Below are positions 1 through 8,100 of a DNA stretch of 64,000 nt, piece after piece. The stretch's first letter is position 1. Every line of letters begins with the position of its first letter. A program made the position numbers and the translations under genes. Source of the DNA: Brevibacterium album DSM 18261 (GTDB taxonomy: Bacteria; Actinomycetota; Actinomycetes; Actinomycetales; Brevibacteriaceae); contig NZ_AUFJ01000010.1 in assembly GCF_000426445.1 (NCBI RefSeq), positions 186,001 to 250,000 of the forward strand, in the 5' to 3' direction. The notes under the pieces were generated by a model. It saw nothing but the letters and a program-made list of their open reading frames with translations. It was not told the origin of the DNA and did no database searches.

Positions 1-401
1 CGGCGCCAGTGCGGGCCGATGAGCGCCCCAGCCGGAGCCGCCGCGGCATCCGCCTTGACATCGATGTTGAAGCGGAGCCCCGGGAAGGAGCCGAGGGCCT
101 CGGTCAGTGTGAGCAGGCCCCCGCGCGCGGCCATGAGCTCCCTGAGCTCATCGACCGTCACCTCGGCGAGCGTCCGCGGGTCACCCGTGAGCCGTTCGAG
201 GCTGTCGTCGTGGAAGAGGACGACGGTGCCGTCGGCCGTGAGATGGCAGTCCGATTCGACATAGGCCGCGCCCGTCGCCGCTGCGGCAGCGACCGCGGCG
301 GCGGAGTTCTCCACGACGCCGGCCGCGGCCATCTCCGGAGTCACGAGACCCCTGTGCGCAAGCACCCGCGGACCGTCACCGCTCAGATAGGGATGCGGCA
401 C
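1..401 (-). CDS. Glycerophosphodiester phosphodiesterase family protein (3' end outside window)
   Basis: About 133 N-terminal residues are present and the reading frame runs off the left edge. The protein would hydrolyse glycerophosphodiesters to glycerol-3-phosphate and an alcohol. Family signatures visible are the AHRG motif near residue 15, the ESD triplet near residue 50, the FHDD motif near residue 65 and the NIDVK strand near residue 118, matching the metal and catalytic positions of the GDPD TIM barrel. The start is a GTG at 399-401 preceded by AAAGGAGG, a near-perfect ribosome binding site 4 nt upstream. No signal peptide is seen, so a cytoplasmic enzyme is likely. The product family is secure; the substrate is unknown. 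Confidence 0.85.
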   Translation of the reverse strand, partial: MPHPYLSGDGPRVLAHRGLVTPEMAAAGVVENSAAAVAAAAATGAAYVESDCHLTADGTVVLFHDDSLERLTGDPRTLAEVTVDELRELMAARGGLLTLTEALGSFPGLRFNIDVKADAAAAPAGALIGPHWR

Positions 402-560
402 AGGGCCTCCTTTCGCACATCCGGGTTCTCCCTCGCCGACTCTATGCCAGGCCTGAATCTCGTTCCGAAACCAGTCACACCGCGCCTCTGTCCGCCGGAG
501 GAGCGTCCGTCGGTGACGAGCGCGCACTTCGCGCCCAGGCGATGTGCCCAGGGTCCGGGA
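402..560. other. Intergenic region upstream of the phosphodiesterase gene
   Basis: No gene is supported here. Reading the minus strand, CATAGA at about 450 lies 18 bp downstream of TTTCGG and is a weak promoter candidate for the phosphodiesterase gene. Together with the remnant that follows, this is the longest poorly coding stretch at the left end. Confidence 0.4.
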
Positions 561-833
561 ATGCACTGTGTGTACGTGTTCATCGCGTCGCCCATGGAGG
601 TGTCCGGGGCCACGACATTGCCGAAGGCCGCCGCGGGCGACCCGGATCTTGCCCGCGACCTGTGCCTGTGGGACCGCGACCTCTCCATCGCCTTCCTCGC
701 CGATCTCGCGATTCTCGAGGTCGCCCTGGGCAACGCGATGAGCGCGCGGCTGGAGCCGAAGTGGGGCATGGAGTGGTACACGAATCTGGACAGGCCGCAG
801 AGGCGCTGCGTCAGTACGGTGCGCCTCGGCTGA
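561..833 (+). pseudogene. Abi-like (Abi_2-type) protein remnant
   Basis: The open frame from ATG 561 encodes about 90 residues. They resemble the N-terminal part of actinobacterial Abi-like proteins: a GDPDLARDLCLWDRDLS stretch followed by LADLAILEVALGNAMSARL, then a W-G-W-Y segment. Intact relatives continue for another 100-200 residues. Here the frame stops at 833, while a +1 frame (about 780-870) continues with residues of similar character (EALRQYGAPRLTGE), which suggests a frameshift followed by loss of the rest. Abi-like proteins are associated with phage abortive infection, but no function can be claimed for this fragment. The family match is from recognition of the motif, not from a search. 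Confidence 0.4.
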
Positions 834-971
834 CCGGTGAAGGCACACCACTCGGCTTAGCAGGCAGCCCGGAAAGAAGCAGACCCCTCACATCTGAGCT
901 TCGCCGCGAGGCTTCGGGCGGGAGAGTCGAACTCAGCGTGGAGAGGCTTCCCGTCCCCGCGTCCTGAATGC

Positions 972-1007
972 ACCGACCCGCTGGCGCAGTGCGGCCGGCG
1001 GGTCGGT
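972..1007 (-). terminator. Rho-independent-type hairpin after sigA
   Basis: A 13-bp stem with one mismatch (972-984 with 995-1007) and a 10-nt loop lies 13 nt past the sigA stop codon. No U-tract follows on the minus strand, which is common in high-GC actinobacteria. Confidence 0.6.
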
Positions 1008-1019
1008 CACGAATCCGGC

Positions 1020-2363
1020 TCAGTCCAGGTAGTCGCGCAGGACCTGTGAGCGGGAGGGATGGCGCAGCTTCGCCATCGTCTTCGACTCTATCTGGCGGAT
1101 GCGCTCGCGGGTCACGCCGTAGACCTTCCCGATCTCGTCGAGCGTCTTGGGCTGGCCGTCATTGAGGCCGAACCTCATCGAGACCACGCCGGCCTCGCGC
1201 TCGGACAGCGTGTCGAGGACGGAGTGCAGCTGCTCCTGCAGGAGCGTGAAGCTCACGGAGTCGGCCGGGACGACCGCCTCGGAGTCCTCGATGAGGTCGC
1301 CGAACTCGGAGTCGCCGTCCTCGCCCAGCGGCGTGTGCAGCGAGATGGGCTCGCGGCCGTACTTCTGGACCTCGACGACGCGCTCGGGCGTCATGTCGAG
1401 CTCCTTGGCCAGCTCCTCCGGGGTGGGCTCGCGGCCCAGGTCCTGGAGCATCTGGCGCTGGACGCGGGCGAGCTTGTTGATGACCTCGACCATGTGGACG
1501 GGAATGCGGATGGTGCGCGCCTGATCTGCCATCGCACGCGTGATCGCCTGACGGATCCACCACGTCGCGTACGTGGAGAACTTGAAGCCCTTCGTGTAGT
1601 CGAACTTCTCGACGGCGCGGATGAGGCCCAGATTGCCTTCCTGAATGAGGTCGAGGAAGAGCATGCCGCGGCCGGTGTAGCGCTTGGCCAGCGAGACCAC
1701 GAGGCGGAGGTTGGCCTCGAGCAGGTGGTTCTTCGCGATCCGGCCGTCGTGGATGATCCACTGGTACTCACGCAGCAGCTTGGAGTCCGCGACCTCTCCC
1801 GTGCTCACGAGGTGGTCGGCGTACATGCCGGCCTCGATCCGCTTGGCGAGGTCGACCTCCTCCGCGGCGTTGAGCAGGGCGACCTTGCCGATCTGCTTGA
1901 GGTAGTCCTTGACCGGGTCCGCCGTCGCACCGGCGGAGACGACCTGCTGTGCCGGCTGGTCGTCGTCATCGGTGTTGGAGACGACGAAGCCCCCGGCCTC
2001 CTTGACGACGGCGTTCTTCTGCTCCTCCTCCGCGTTCTTGGTCTCGGTGGCCTCGTCCGGGTCGATCTCCTCGGCCTCGGCCTCCTCGATGGTGGTCACG
2101 TCGAGGTCGATCGCCTCCTCGTCCTTGGTCTCGGCGGAGGTGCCCTTCTTCGCGGTCGTCTTCTTCGCGGCGGTGCTCTTGGCAGCGGTGGTCTTCTTCG
2201 CCGTCGCGGACTTCGTCCCCGCGGCCTTCTTCGCGGTCGTCTTGGCTCCCGCCTTCGCGGACTTCGCCGTCCCGGCGGCAGCGGTGGTCTTCTTCGTCGC
2301 CGTGGCCGTAGCGGTCGCGGCCTCCGTCTGCGGCTGAGCGCTCTGGGCGTCAGTGCTCGACAT
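1020..2363 (-). CDS. sigA: RNA polymerase principal sigma factor (RpoD/HrdB/SigA family)
   Basis: This 447-residue protein is the primary sigma factor that directs RNA polymerase to housekeeping promoters. Regions 1.2 to 4.2 are recognisable: [11 protein letters not shown] (1.2), the core-binding [19 protein letters not shown], the [13 protein letters not shown] melting and -10 segment, IRIPVHM (3.0), and the C-terminal region 4.2 with [10 protein letters not shown], ending [10 protein letters not shown] as is typical. The first 80 residues are rich in Lys, Ala and Thr with repeated KKTTA-like units, resembling a histone H1 tail, followed by an acidic linker. ATG 2361-2363 was chosen because AAAGGA lies 7 nt upstream; an in-frame GTG further upstream has no ribosome binding site. 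It stands alone between its terminator and the DUF4192 gene. Confidence 0.95.
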   Translation of the reverse strand: MSSTDAQSAQPQTEAATATATATKKTTAAAGTAKSAKAGAKTTAKKAAGTKSATAKKTTAAKSTAAKKTTAKKGTSAETKDEEAIDLDVTTIEEAEAEEIDPDEATETKNAEEEQKNAVVKEAGGFVVSNTDDDDQPAQQVVSAGATADPVKDYLKQIGKVALLNAAEEVDLAKRIEAGMYADHLVSTGEVADSKLLREYQWIIHDGRIAKNHLLEANLRLVVSLAKRYTGRGMLFLDLIQEGNLGLIRAVEKFDYTKGFKFSTYATWWIRQAITRAMADQARTIRIPVHMVEVINKLARVQRQMLQDLGREPTPEELAKELDMTPERVVEVQKYGREPISLHTPLGEDGDSEFGDLIEDSEAVVPADSVSFTLLQEQLHSVLDTLSEREAGVVSMRFGLNDGQPKTLDEIGKVYGVTRERIRQIESKTMAKLRHPSRSQVLRDYLD

Positions 2364-2495
2364 TTCCGTATCCTTTGTGGGCACGTGAGGACCTTTCGGC
2401 TGAGGGCTTAGGGTACGACCAGGCCCGAGGGCACCAGTAAGACCCATGTCAAACTGCACGGAGGGCACACCACCGGCATCGTGTTCGACTGGGTC

Positions 2496-2521
2496 AACGC
2501 CCGATCATTGCACGGTATTCC
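2496..2521 (-). promoter_or_regulatory. SigR/SigH-type promoter for sigA
   Basis: On the minus strand GGAAT (2521-2517) is followed after exactly 18 nt by GTT (2498-2496), matching the GGAAT-N18-GTT pattern of thiol-oxidative-stress sigma factors SigR/SigH. It overlaps the 3' end of the DUF4192 gene and would give a leader of about 120 nt before sigA. A second -35-like TTGACA (2452-2447) has no convincing -10 partner. Confidence 0.5.
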
Positions 2522-3758
2522 TCCTCTTGACAAACGGATCCCGCTCATGTGAATGCTCGCGCGCCCACTCCGGGGGCACGCCCGCCTGCACCGCACGCAG
2601 CACGAGCCGAGCGAGGCGGCAGTCCTCCGGACCGCGCAGCGCGGTGCGCGCATAGTGCTCGGCGAACCGCATGCGCATCCGCGACCATTCGAACCACGCG
2701 AGCACGGCATGCACCCCCGGCAGCGCCTCCGCGGACGCATAGGGCATGCAGGCGCGCAGCCAGTCCACCGCCTCGGCGAGCGCCTGCAGACGCGGTGGCC
2801 GGGGGCTGAACCCCACGAGCGCCTGCGTGGCACCCGGGGCGAAGACCATCCTGCGGGCATAGGCGAGGAAGGAGCGCTCGGGCATGTCCGCCAGACCGTC
2901 GGCGGTGAAGGCCGGGTGGTCCCCGCTCAGCAGCATCTGCACGAAATCGCGGTCGGCGGGACGGGCCGCGAAGCGGTCGAGGGCGAGCACCGCCTCCGGT
3001 TCCGGCAGGGGGAGCGGGTCAGGAGCCCTCTCGCCGCCCTCCCGGCGGCGCACCCGCTCCTCCAGCGCCTGCGCCGCCCGCAGCAGTGCATCCGCAGCCG
3101 CCTCATCGGAGACCTCCCCGCCGGCGCGCATGCGCTCGACCTCCGCCGCGTGCTCCGCACACGGGCGGGGCGGACGCACGAGGTCCTCGAAGCTGTCCGC
3201 AGCATGGGAGCCCTCCGCGATCATGCCGATGACCGCAGGCGCCGTCTCCGCCGCGGCGACGGGCGTGCTGCCCGGCTCCCCGATGCGCCCGCACTCGCTC
3301 CGGCCGGCCCACAGCGGTGCGAGCACGGTGAGCCCGCGGTCGTCGAGGGCCGCGCACACGGCCTCGAGCCCGTCGAGGAGGATGCGCGCGGTGCTCGCGT
3401 CCTCGTCCTGGTCGTCCGGACCGCCGGGACCGGTGCTGTCGGGGCCCGCACCGCACGCCTCGGCCTCGTCGAGCCGCGTGTGGTGCGAGGCGAGCGCCTC
3501 GCTGAAGAGGACGGGGAAGACGATGTCCGCCCCCTCCGTGTGCGAGAGCGGTGCGAGCAGAGACTCGAGCAGCGGGCCGTCGAGCCCCTCCGCCTGTGCG
3601 CGGCCGAAGTCGATCCGCAGGCTCGCTCCCACCTGGCCGCCGCCGGGACCGGTGCTGTGGGCGGTGACGAGCACGAGGGAGTCCTCGGGCCGGTAGCCCA
3701 CGAGGTGGGGCACGAGGCCGATGAGCGCAGGTCCGTGAGTGAGTGTGTATGCGTCCAT
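2505..3758 (-). CDS. DUF4192 family protein
   Basis: This 417-residue protein matches the actinobacterial DUF4192 family. It begins with TLTHGPALIGLVPHLVGYRP, followed by DSLVLV, and later carries a long charged helical region (about 200-270) and a C-terminal helical domain that includes WLRACMPYAS. No signal peptide or membrane segment is visible and no catalytic motif is known for the family, so its function is undefined. The ATG at 3756-3758 is the only good start near the conserved N-terminus. The gene lies directly upstream of sigA, with 141 nt between stop and sigA start, and the sigA stress promoter is embedded at its 3' end. It is divergent from the methyltransferase-like gene across a region with an inverted repeat. 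Confidence 0.8.
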   Translation of the reverse strand: MDAYTLTHGPALIGLVPHLVGYRPEDSLVLVTAHSTGPGGGQVGASLRIDFGRAQAEGLDGPLLESLLAPLSHTEGADIVFPVLFSEALASHHTRLDEAEACGAGPDSTGPGGPDDQDEDASTARILLDGLEAVCAALDDRGLTVLAPLWAGRSECGRIGEPGSTPVAAAETAPAVIGMIAEGSHAADSFEDLVRPPRPCAEHAAEVERMRAGGEVSDEAAADALLRAAQALEERVRRREGGERAPDPLPLPEPEAVLALDRFAARPADRDFVQMLLSGDHPAFTADGLADMPERSFLAYARRMVFAPGATQALVGFSPRPPRLQALAEAVDWLRACMPYASAEALPGVHAVLAWFEWSRMRMRFAEHYARTALRGPEDCRLARLVLRAVQAGVPPEWAREHSHERDPFVKRRNTVQ

Positions 3759-3806
3759 GCGCCCAGTCCACGGCCCGGAGCGGGCCGCGGGAAGGCCCCA
3801 CCCTCA

Positions 3807-3836
3807 CCTGTGGACGAGCTGGTGCGTGTCCACAGG
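3807..3836. promoter_or_regulatory. Inverted repeat with two DnaA-box-like 9-mers
   Basis: Perfect 9-bp arms (CCTGTGGAC at 3807-3815 and GTCCACAGG at 3828-3836) flank a 12-bp centre in the divergent promoter region of the DUF4192 and methyltransferase-like genes. Each arm contains a sequence one mismatch from the actinobacterial DnaA box TTGTCCACA. It could be a DnaA site or an operator for another regulator; the sequence alone does not decide. Confidence 0.4.
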
Positions 3837-3938
3837 CGCGGGTGCGCACGGCAAGTCGGGCGGAGCGGGCCCCTGTGTCCGTCGGCGGCACCCCGGCGAT
3901 GCACGCGGCGACGGCGCGGGAGCGCGGCTGCGTCCGAC

Positions 3939-3944
3939 TACCCT
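3939..3944 (+). promoter_or_regulatory. -10 element of a leaderless transcript
   Basis: TACCCT ends 6 nt before ATG 3951, so transcription would start at or next to the start codon. No ribosome binding site precedes the ATG, which agrees with a leaderless mRNA. Confidence 0.5.
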
Positions 3945-3950
3945 GGTGCG

Positions 3951-4766
3951 ATGTCCTCACGCCGCAGGCGCTCCGGCAGCGCACCGTCAACAGGTCCGTT
4001 CCCCATCGACACCGGCACTGCGTCCTTCGACCCCGTGCCCGGCGATCCCGCGGCCTTCGTGCTCACCGTCAACGGCGTGCCCTCGTCTCCGTACGCGCCT
4101 GCGGACCCCGGCCGTCTCGACTTCGAGTACATGCGCTGGCTCATCGCCGGCATCGACTCCGGTCTGCCCGTCACCTCCCGGCCCACGCTCCGCGCACTGC
4201 ACGTGGGCGGGGCGGCCTGCGCCCTGCCCAGGCGCATCGCCGCCGATCGGCCCGGCTCGCGCCAGACGGTCGCGGAGGTCGATGCCGCGCTCGCGACATG
4301 GGTGCGGGCGCACCTCGACCTGCCCCGCTCCCCCGCCGTCGCGATCCGCGCGGCAGAAGGCGGTGCGGAGCTCGCACGCCAGCGCGAGGACTCGCTCGAC
4401 CTCGTCGTCCGGGACGCGTTCTCAGGCGATGTCACGCCCCCGCAGCTGCAGTCGCCGGAATGGTTCGCCTCCGCCGCCCGGGCCCTGGGCGCTCACGGTC
4501 TCTACTGCGCCAACGTCGCCGACACCGCCGGACGCGCGGCGCTGCGGGCCGAGGCCGAGGGCCTCCGCGGGTGCTTCCCCCACCTCGCCGCGATCACCGG
4601 CGGCGGGCGCCTGGCCGGACGTGCGCACGGCAATGTGGTCGTCCTCGCCGCGCATGCGCCCCTCGACCCCGCGGACATCGCGCGCAGGGCGCGGGCGGAG
4701 GGGTGCGCCGTCCCGACCGTCCACGGGCGGCGGACGCTGCTGCGCGCGTGCGGTCTCTCCGGCTGA
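3951..4766 (+). CDS. Spermidine synthase-like (Rossmann-fold) methyltransferase-like protein
   Basis: The 271-residue protein resembles actinobacterial spermidine-synthase-like proteins of the class I methyltransferase fold. Visible are the strand with a glycine motif (RALHVGGAACALPRRIA, about residue 83), an acidic residue ending the next strand (AEVDAAL), the RAAEGGAEL segment, and LDLVVRDAFSGDVTPPQLQS, which matches the core DAFxG element. The polyamine-synthase active-site aspartates cannot be confirmed. Such proteins lacking the aminopropyl-acceptor site are common and their substrates are unknown. The start is set by the leaderless -10 element just upstream. It is followed by the helicase gene after 72 nt. 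Confidence 0.7.
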   Translation: MSSRRRRSGSAPSTGPFPIDTGTASFDPVPGDPAAFVLTVNGVPSSPYAPADPGRLDFEYMRWLIAGIDSGLPVTSRPTLRALHVGGAACALPRRIAADRPGSRQTVAEVDAALATWVRAHLDLPRSPAVAIRAAEGGAELARQREDSLDLVVRDAFSGDVTPPQLQSPEWFASAARALGAHGLYCANVADTAGRAALRAEAEGLRGCFPHLAAITGGGRLAGRAHGNVVVLAAHAPLDPADIARRARAEGCAVPTVHGRRTLLRACGLSG

Positions 4767-4802
4767 AGACGTGCGGATGCGTCGCCGCTTTGACGGGCAC
4801 GG

Positions 4803-4808
4803 CATAAT
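4803..4808 (+). promoter_or_regulatory. Candidate -10 element for the HelD-like gene
   Basis: CATAAT lies 30 nt before the ATG and is unusually AT-rich for this region. A TTGACG further upstream (4790-4795) is only 7 bp away and cannot be its -35. The 19-bp rifamycin-associated palindrome known from some helR promoters is not present. Confidence 0.35.
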
Positions 4809-4838
4809 GGATTGCCCCCGGGACCGACGAAAGGCACC

Positions 4839-7085
4839 ATGAGCGAGCCACGCGAACGCGCGCACGAGCAGACGCAGATCGACACCCTCTACCGGCGGCT
4901 CGACGAGCTGCGCGCGGAGACGGCGGCCTCACTCGCGACGGTCCGCCGCGCCCAGGTGGGCGGCCACCACCAGAACCGCTCGGAGCGCGACGCCTTCGCC
5001 ACGCTCTACGAGGACGCGCTGATCCGCTACCAGTCGGCGGAGGAGGGCCTGTGCTTCGGTCGCATCGACGCGGTGAGCGGCGAGACGACCTACATCGGCC
5101 GCATCGGCCTCTCGGCGGCGGACCGCTCGCAGCTCCTCATGGACTGGCGCGCGCCGGCCTCGGAGCCGTTCTACCGGGCCACCGCCGCCCAGCCGGCCGG
5201 CCTCGCCCGCCGCCGCCACATCGCCACCCGGGGGCGGACGGTCACGGGCGTCGAGGACGATGTGCTCGACCTCTCCGGACTGAGCGAGGACGCACAGGCC
5301 GGTCTGCAGGGCGAAGGCGCCCTCATGGCCGCGCTCGGCGCGCGCCGCACGGGGCGGATGGGCGACATCGTCGCGACGATCCAGGGTGAGCAGGACCAGA
5401 TCATCCGTCAGGACATGACGGGCACGCTCGTCGTGCAGGGCGGGCCCGGCACGGGCAAGACCGCCGTCGCGCTGCACCGGGCGGCCTATCTGCTGTACCG
5501 GCACCGGGACCGGATCGCGAAGTCCGGCGTGCTGCTCGTGGGCCCCTCGCCCGTGTTCCTCAAGTACATCGAGCGCGTCCTGCCCTCGCTCGGCGAGACG
5601 GGGGCGGTGCTGCTCACCCCCGGCCAGCTCGTGCCGGGGGTCGAGACGACGCTGCACGACGCACCGCGCACGGCCCGGGTCAAGGGCGATCTGCGGATGG
5701 CCGAGGTCATGCGGCGGATGGTCCGCTCCTACCAGCGGGTGCCGGACGCCGATCAGGAGCTCCAGGTGGGGCCCCACCGGATCGTGCTGCGCGCTGCGGA
5801 CGTACGCGCGGCCCGGGAGCGGGCGCGGCGGGCGGACAAGCCGCACAACGAGGCCCGGGCCGTGTTCGCAGGGGCGGTGCTGCGCACGCTGGCCGACGCC
5901 CTCGCGCGCGCACAGGGGGCCGAGGCCGCGGGCGAGCGCCTGCCGGAGCTCACCGACGACCTGCGCGCCTCCCGGGACGTGCGGGTGGCGGTCAATCTGT
6001 GCTGGCTGCCGCTCACGCCGCTCGGAGTGCTCGACGCGCTGCTGTCGAAGCCCCACCGGCTGGCCGAGGCCACCCGATCGGTGCTCACGGACAACGAGGC
6101 CGAGGCCCTCCTGCGGCCGGCGCGCTCGGCCGTCACCGTCGAGGACGTACCGCTGCTCGATGAGCTCGCCGAGCTCATCGGGGCGCCCGAGGCCGGCTCC
6201 GTGCCGGCGGAGAGCCCGGAGCTCGAGTACGCCCGCGATGTCACGGAGATGATGGGCACGGACGCGATGGTGAGCGCCGAGCAGCTCGCGGCCCGCTATG
6301 CGGGTGCGGATCCGGCCGTCTCCATCGCGGAGCGGGCGGCCGAGGACCGCGAGTGGACGTTCGGCCATCTCGTCGTGGACGAGGCCCAGGAGCTCAGCCC
6401 CATGCAGCTGCGACTGCTGTTCCGGCGGGTGCCGAGCAAGTCCGCGACGCTCGTGGGCGATCTCGCGCAGGCTGCGGCGACGGACGCCTCGCGCACATGG
6501 GCGCAGATCCTCGAGCCGCACATGGGCGACCGCTTCCGGCTCGAGCAGCTCTCGGTGTCCTATCGGACGCCCGCCTCCATCATGGGCCCGGCGAACGCCC
6601 TCCTGCGCGCGCACTTCCCCGGTCTCGCGCTGCCCGAGGCTGTCCGGGAGGGGGAGCACGCCCCCGAGGTGATCCGCCGCGAGGACGTCCACGCCCTCTT
6701 CGCGCAGCTGCCCCGGACGGTCGCCGCCGAGGCGCGCGCTGCGGGCACGGGCCGGATCGCCGTGATCGTGCCGCCGGCGCTCATGGAGCTCGCCGAGCAC
6801 GCGCTCACCGAGCACGCATCGACCCGGGATGAGGACCTCGGCTGGGGCCCGCAGGCGATCGACCACCGCATCGCCGTCCTCACCCCGTACGAGGCGAAGG
6901 GCCTCGAGTTCGACGGCGTCGTGGTCGTGGAGCCGGCCGCGATCGCCCCCGTCGATCCGGAGTCGGGCTCTGCGGAGGAGCACGTGGGCGACCTCTATGT
7001 GGCGCTGACCCGCTCCACCTCTCGGCTGGCGATCCTCAGCGCCCAGCCCTCGGTGCTCGACGAGCACTTCGCCGGCGGTGAATGA
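4839..7085 (+). CDS. helD: HelD/HelR-like superfamily 1 helicase (RNA polymerase recycling ATPase)
   Basis: This 748-residue protein has the architecture of actinobacterial HelD-type proteins: an N-terminal coiled coil (residues 1-60, EQTQIDTLYRRLDELRAE), a conserved insertion domain with GRIGLSAADRSQLLMDWRAP, then a UvrD-like ATPase. The Walker A motif GGPGTGKTAVAL sits near residue 203, Walker B VVDEAQELSP near residue 511, and C-terminal motifs TPYEAKGLEFDGVVVVEP and VALTRSTSRL near residues 690-735. Known relatives bind RNA polymerase, remove it from stalled complexes and in some species give rifamycin tolerance. The ATG at 4839 was chosen over an upstream ATG because GAAAGG lies 5-6 nt before it. 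The gene is monocistronic and convergent with the ABC exporter. Confidence 0.85.
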   Translation: MSEPRERAHEQTQIDTLYRRLDELRAETAASLATVRRAQVGGHHQNRSERDAFATLYEDALIRYQSAEEGLCFGRIDAVSGETTYIGRIGLSAADRSQLLMDWRAPASEPFYRATAAQPAGLARRRHIATRGRTVTGVEDDVLDLSGLSEDAQAGLQGEGALMAALGARRTGRMGDIVATIQGEQDQIIRQDMTGTLVVQGGPGTGKTAVALHRAAYLLYRHRDRIAKSGVLLVGPSPVFLKYIERVLPSLGETGAVLLTPGQLVPGVETTLHDAPRTARVKGDLRMAEVMRRMVRSYQRVPDADQELQVGPHRIVLRAADVRAARERARRADKPHNEARAVFAGAVLRTLADALARAQGAEAAGERLPELTDDLRASRDVRVAVNLCWLPLTPLGVLDALLSKPHRLAEATRSVLTDNEAEALLRPARSAVTVEDVPLLDELAELIGAPEAGSVPAESPELEYARDVTEMMGTDAMVSAEQLAARYAGADPAVSIAERAAEDREWTFGHLVVDEAQELSPMQLRLLFRRVPSKSATLVGDLAQAAATDASRTWAQILEPHMGDRFRLEQLSVSYRTPASIMGPANALLRAHFPGLALPEAVREGEHAPEVIRREDVHALFAQLPRTVAAEARAAGTGRIAVIVPPALMELAEHALTEHASTRDEDLGWGPQAIDHRIAVLTPYEAKGLEFDGVVVVEPAAIAPVDPESGSAEEHVGDLYVALTRSTSRLAILSAQPSVLDEHFAGGE

Positions 7086-7109
7086 GAACCGCAGTCCCGT
7101 GAATGAGGA

Positions 7110-7171
7110 CCGCCGGCGGCGTCGGCTTCCCCTCCGATGCCGCCGGCGGCGGGCGTGCTGCGTGAGCACGC
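7110..7171. terminator. Two hairpins between convergent genes (bidirectional terminator)
   Basis: A 16-bp stem with one G/A-type mismatch (7110-7125 with 7134-7149) encloses an 8-nt loop that reads CTTCCCCT on the plus strand. A second hairpin follows (GCGTGCT at 7153-7159 with AGCACGC at 7165-7171) and is trailed by a T-containing stretch. They lie between the stop codons of the helicase and the ABC permease. Confidence 0.6.
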
Positions 7172-7257
7172 AGTCATCATCTTACACACAGATCGGAACG
7201 ATCGCGCAAACCTTTCAGCTCACCTCTCAGCGGTTCCGGAGGCCGCCTCCGTCCGCG

Positions 7258-8100
7258 CTACCTCCGCAGGCGCCGGTAGGCCCTGGCGGACAGCGGCAGG
7301 AGCACCGCGGTGAGGGCGAGCGGCCACAGCACCGCGGCGAGCACGGCGTGCTCGGCGAGCCAGCCGACCGTCACCCCGGTGGGACTGCCGAAGAGCTCGC
7401 GCACCGCCGTGGCAGTGGCCGAGACGGGGTTCCACGCTGCGAGCGCGCCCAGCCAGGGCGGCATGAGCTCGGGTGCGGCGAAGACCGTGGAGAGGAAGCC
7501 CACCGGCCACACGAGCACCTGCACGAGGGTCTCCGCGCCCTGATGGCGGCCCACGGTCAGACCCAGGCAGATCCCCGCCCAGAGCAGTGCGAAGCGCAGC
7601 CACAGGAGGAGCAGCACGGCGGCCGCCGCGGCGGCCGGTGAGCCCGTGGTGCGCCAGCCCAGCAGCAGGCCGCCCCCGATGAGGATCGCGAGCTCGACCG
7701 CGGAGCCCACCATGTCCGCCCCCACCCGTCCCAGCGAGACCGAGGCGTCTCCCAGGGGCATCGACCGGAAGCGGTCCGTGATGCCCTTCTTCGCATCCGC
7801 GGCCATCGCGGTCATGGTCGACTCGACACCGAACATCATCGCGAGCGCCATCATGCCCGGCAGCAGGAACTGGATGTAGTCCCCTCCCCCGGGCAGGCGG
7901 ATGGAGCCGCCGAAGATGAACGCGAACATGAGCAGCAGCATGATCGTGAACAGCAGACTGAAGACGGGCGTGGCCGGCTGCCTTGCCCAGTGGGCGAGTT
8001 CGCGCTGGGTGAGGATCCAGCCGCCGTGCAGGGTGCCGATGCGCCGTGACGGCGCCGCTCCCGTCCGCCTCGGGATCGGGCCTGCGGTGTGCGCGCTCAT
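7258..8100 (-). CDS. ABC-2 type transporter permease (DrrB-like)
   Basis: The 280-residue protein is an integral membrane subunit of a drug/daunorubicin-type exporter. After a 40-residue cytoplasmic N-terminus there are about six hydrophobic segments, including FSLLFTIMLLLMFAFIFGG (about 47-65), GMMALAMMFG, LAILIGGGLLLGW, AVLLLLWLRFALLWAGICLG and a C-terminal segment near 255. The motif KKGITDRFRSMPLG between segments 2 and 3 is the coupling loop typical of ABC2_membrane permeases, and AAWNPVSATATAVRELF is the family's conserved late motif. The ATG overlaps the ATPase stop codon (ATGA), so the two are translationally coupled and should form one exporter. Substrate is unknown. Confidence 0.9.
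   Translation of the reverse strand: MSAHTAGPIPRRTGAAPSRRIGTLHGGWILTQRELAHWARQPATPVFSLLFTIMLLLMFAFIFGGSIRLPGGGDYIQFLLPGMMALAMMFGVESTMTAMAADAKKGITDRFRSMPLGDASVSLGRVGADMVGSAVELAILIGGGLLLGWRTTGSPAAAAAAVLLLLWLRFALLWAGICLGLTVGRHQGAETLVQVLVWPVGFLSTVFAAPELMPPWLGALAAWNPVSATATAVRELFGSPTGVTVGWLAEHAVLAAVLWPLALTAVLLPLSARAYRRLRR

Noticed and set aside
919..950. Short sequence resembling a tRNA T-arm on the minus strand
   Set aside because: Only a 3-bp stem around TTCGA can be drawn and no acceptor or anticodon arm is present.
2447..2452. TTGACA upstream of sigA as a housekeeping -35
   Set aside because: No -10 lies at 16-19 bp; the nearest TANNNT is about 31 bp away.
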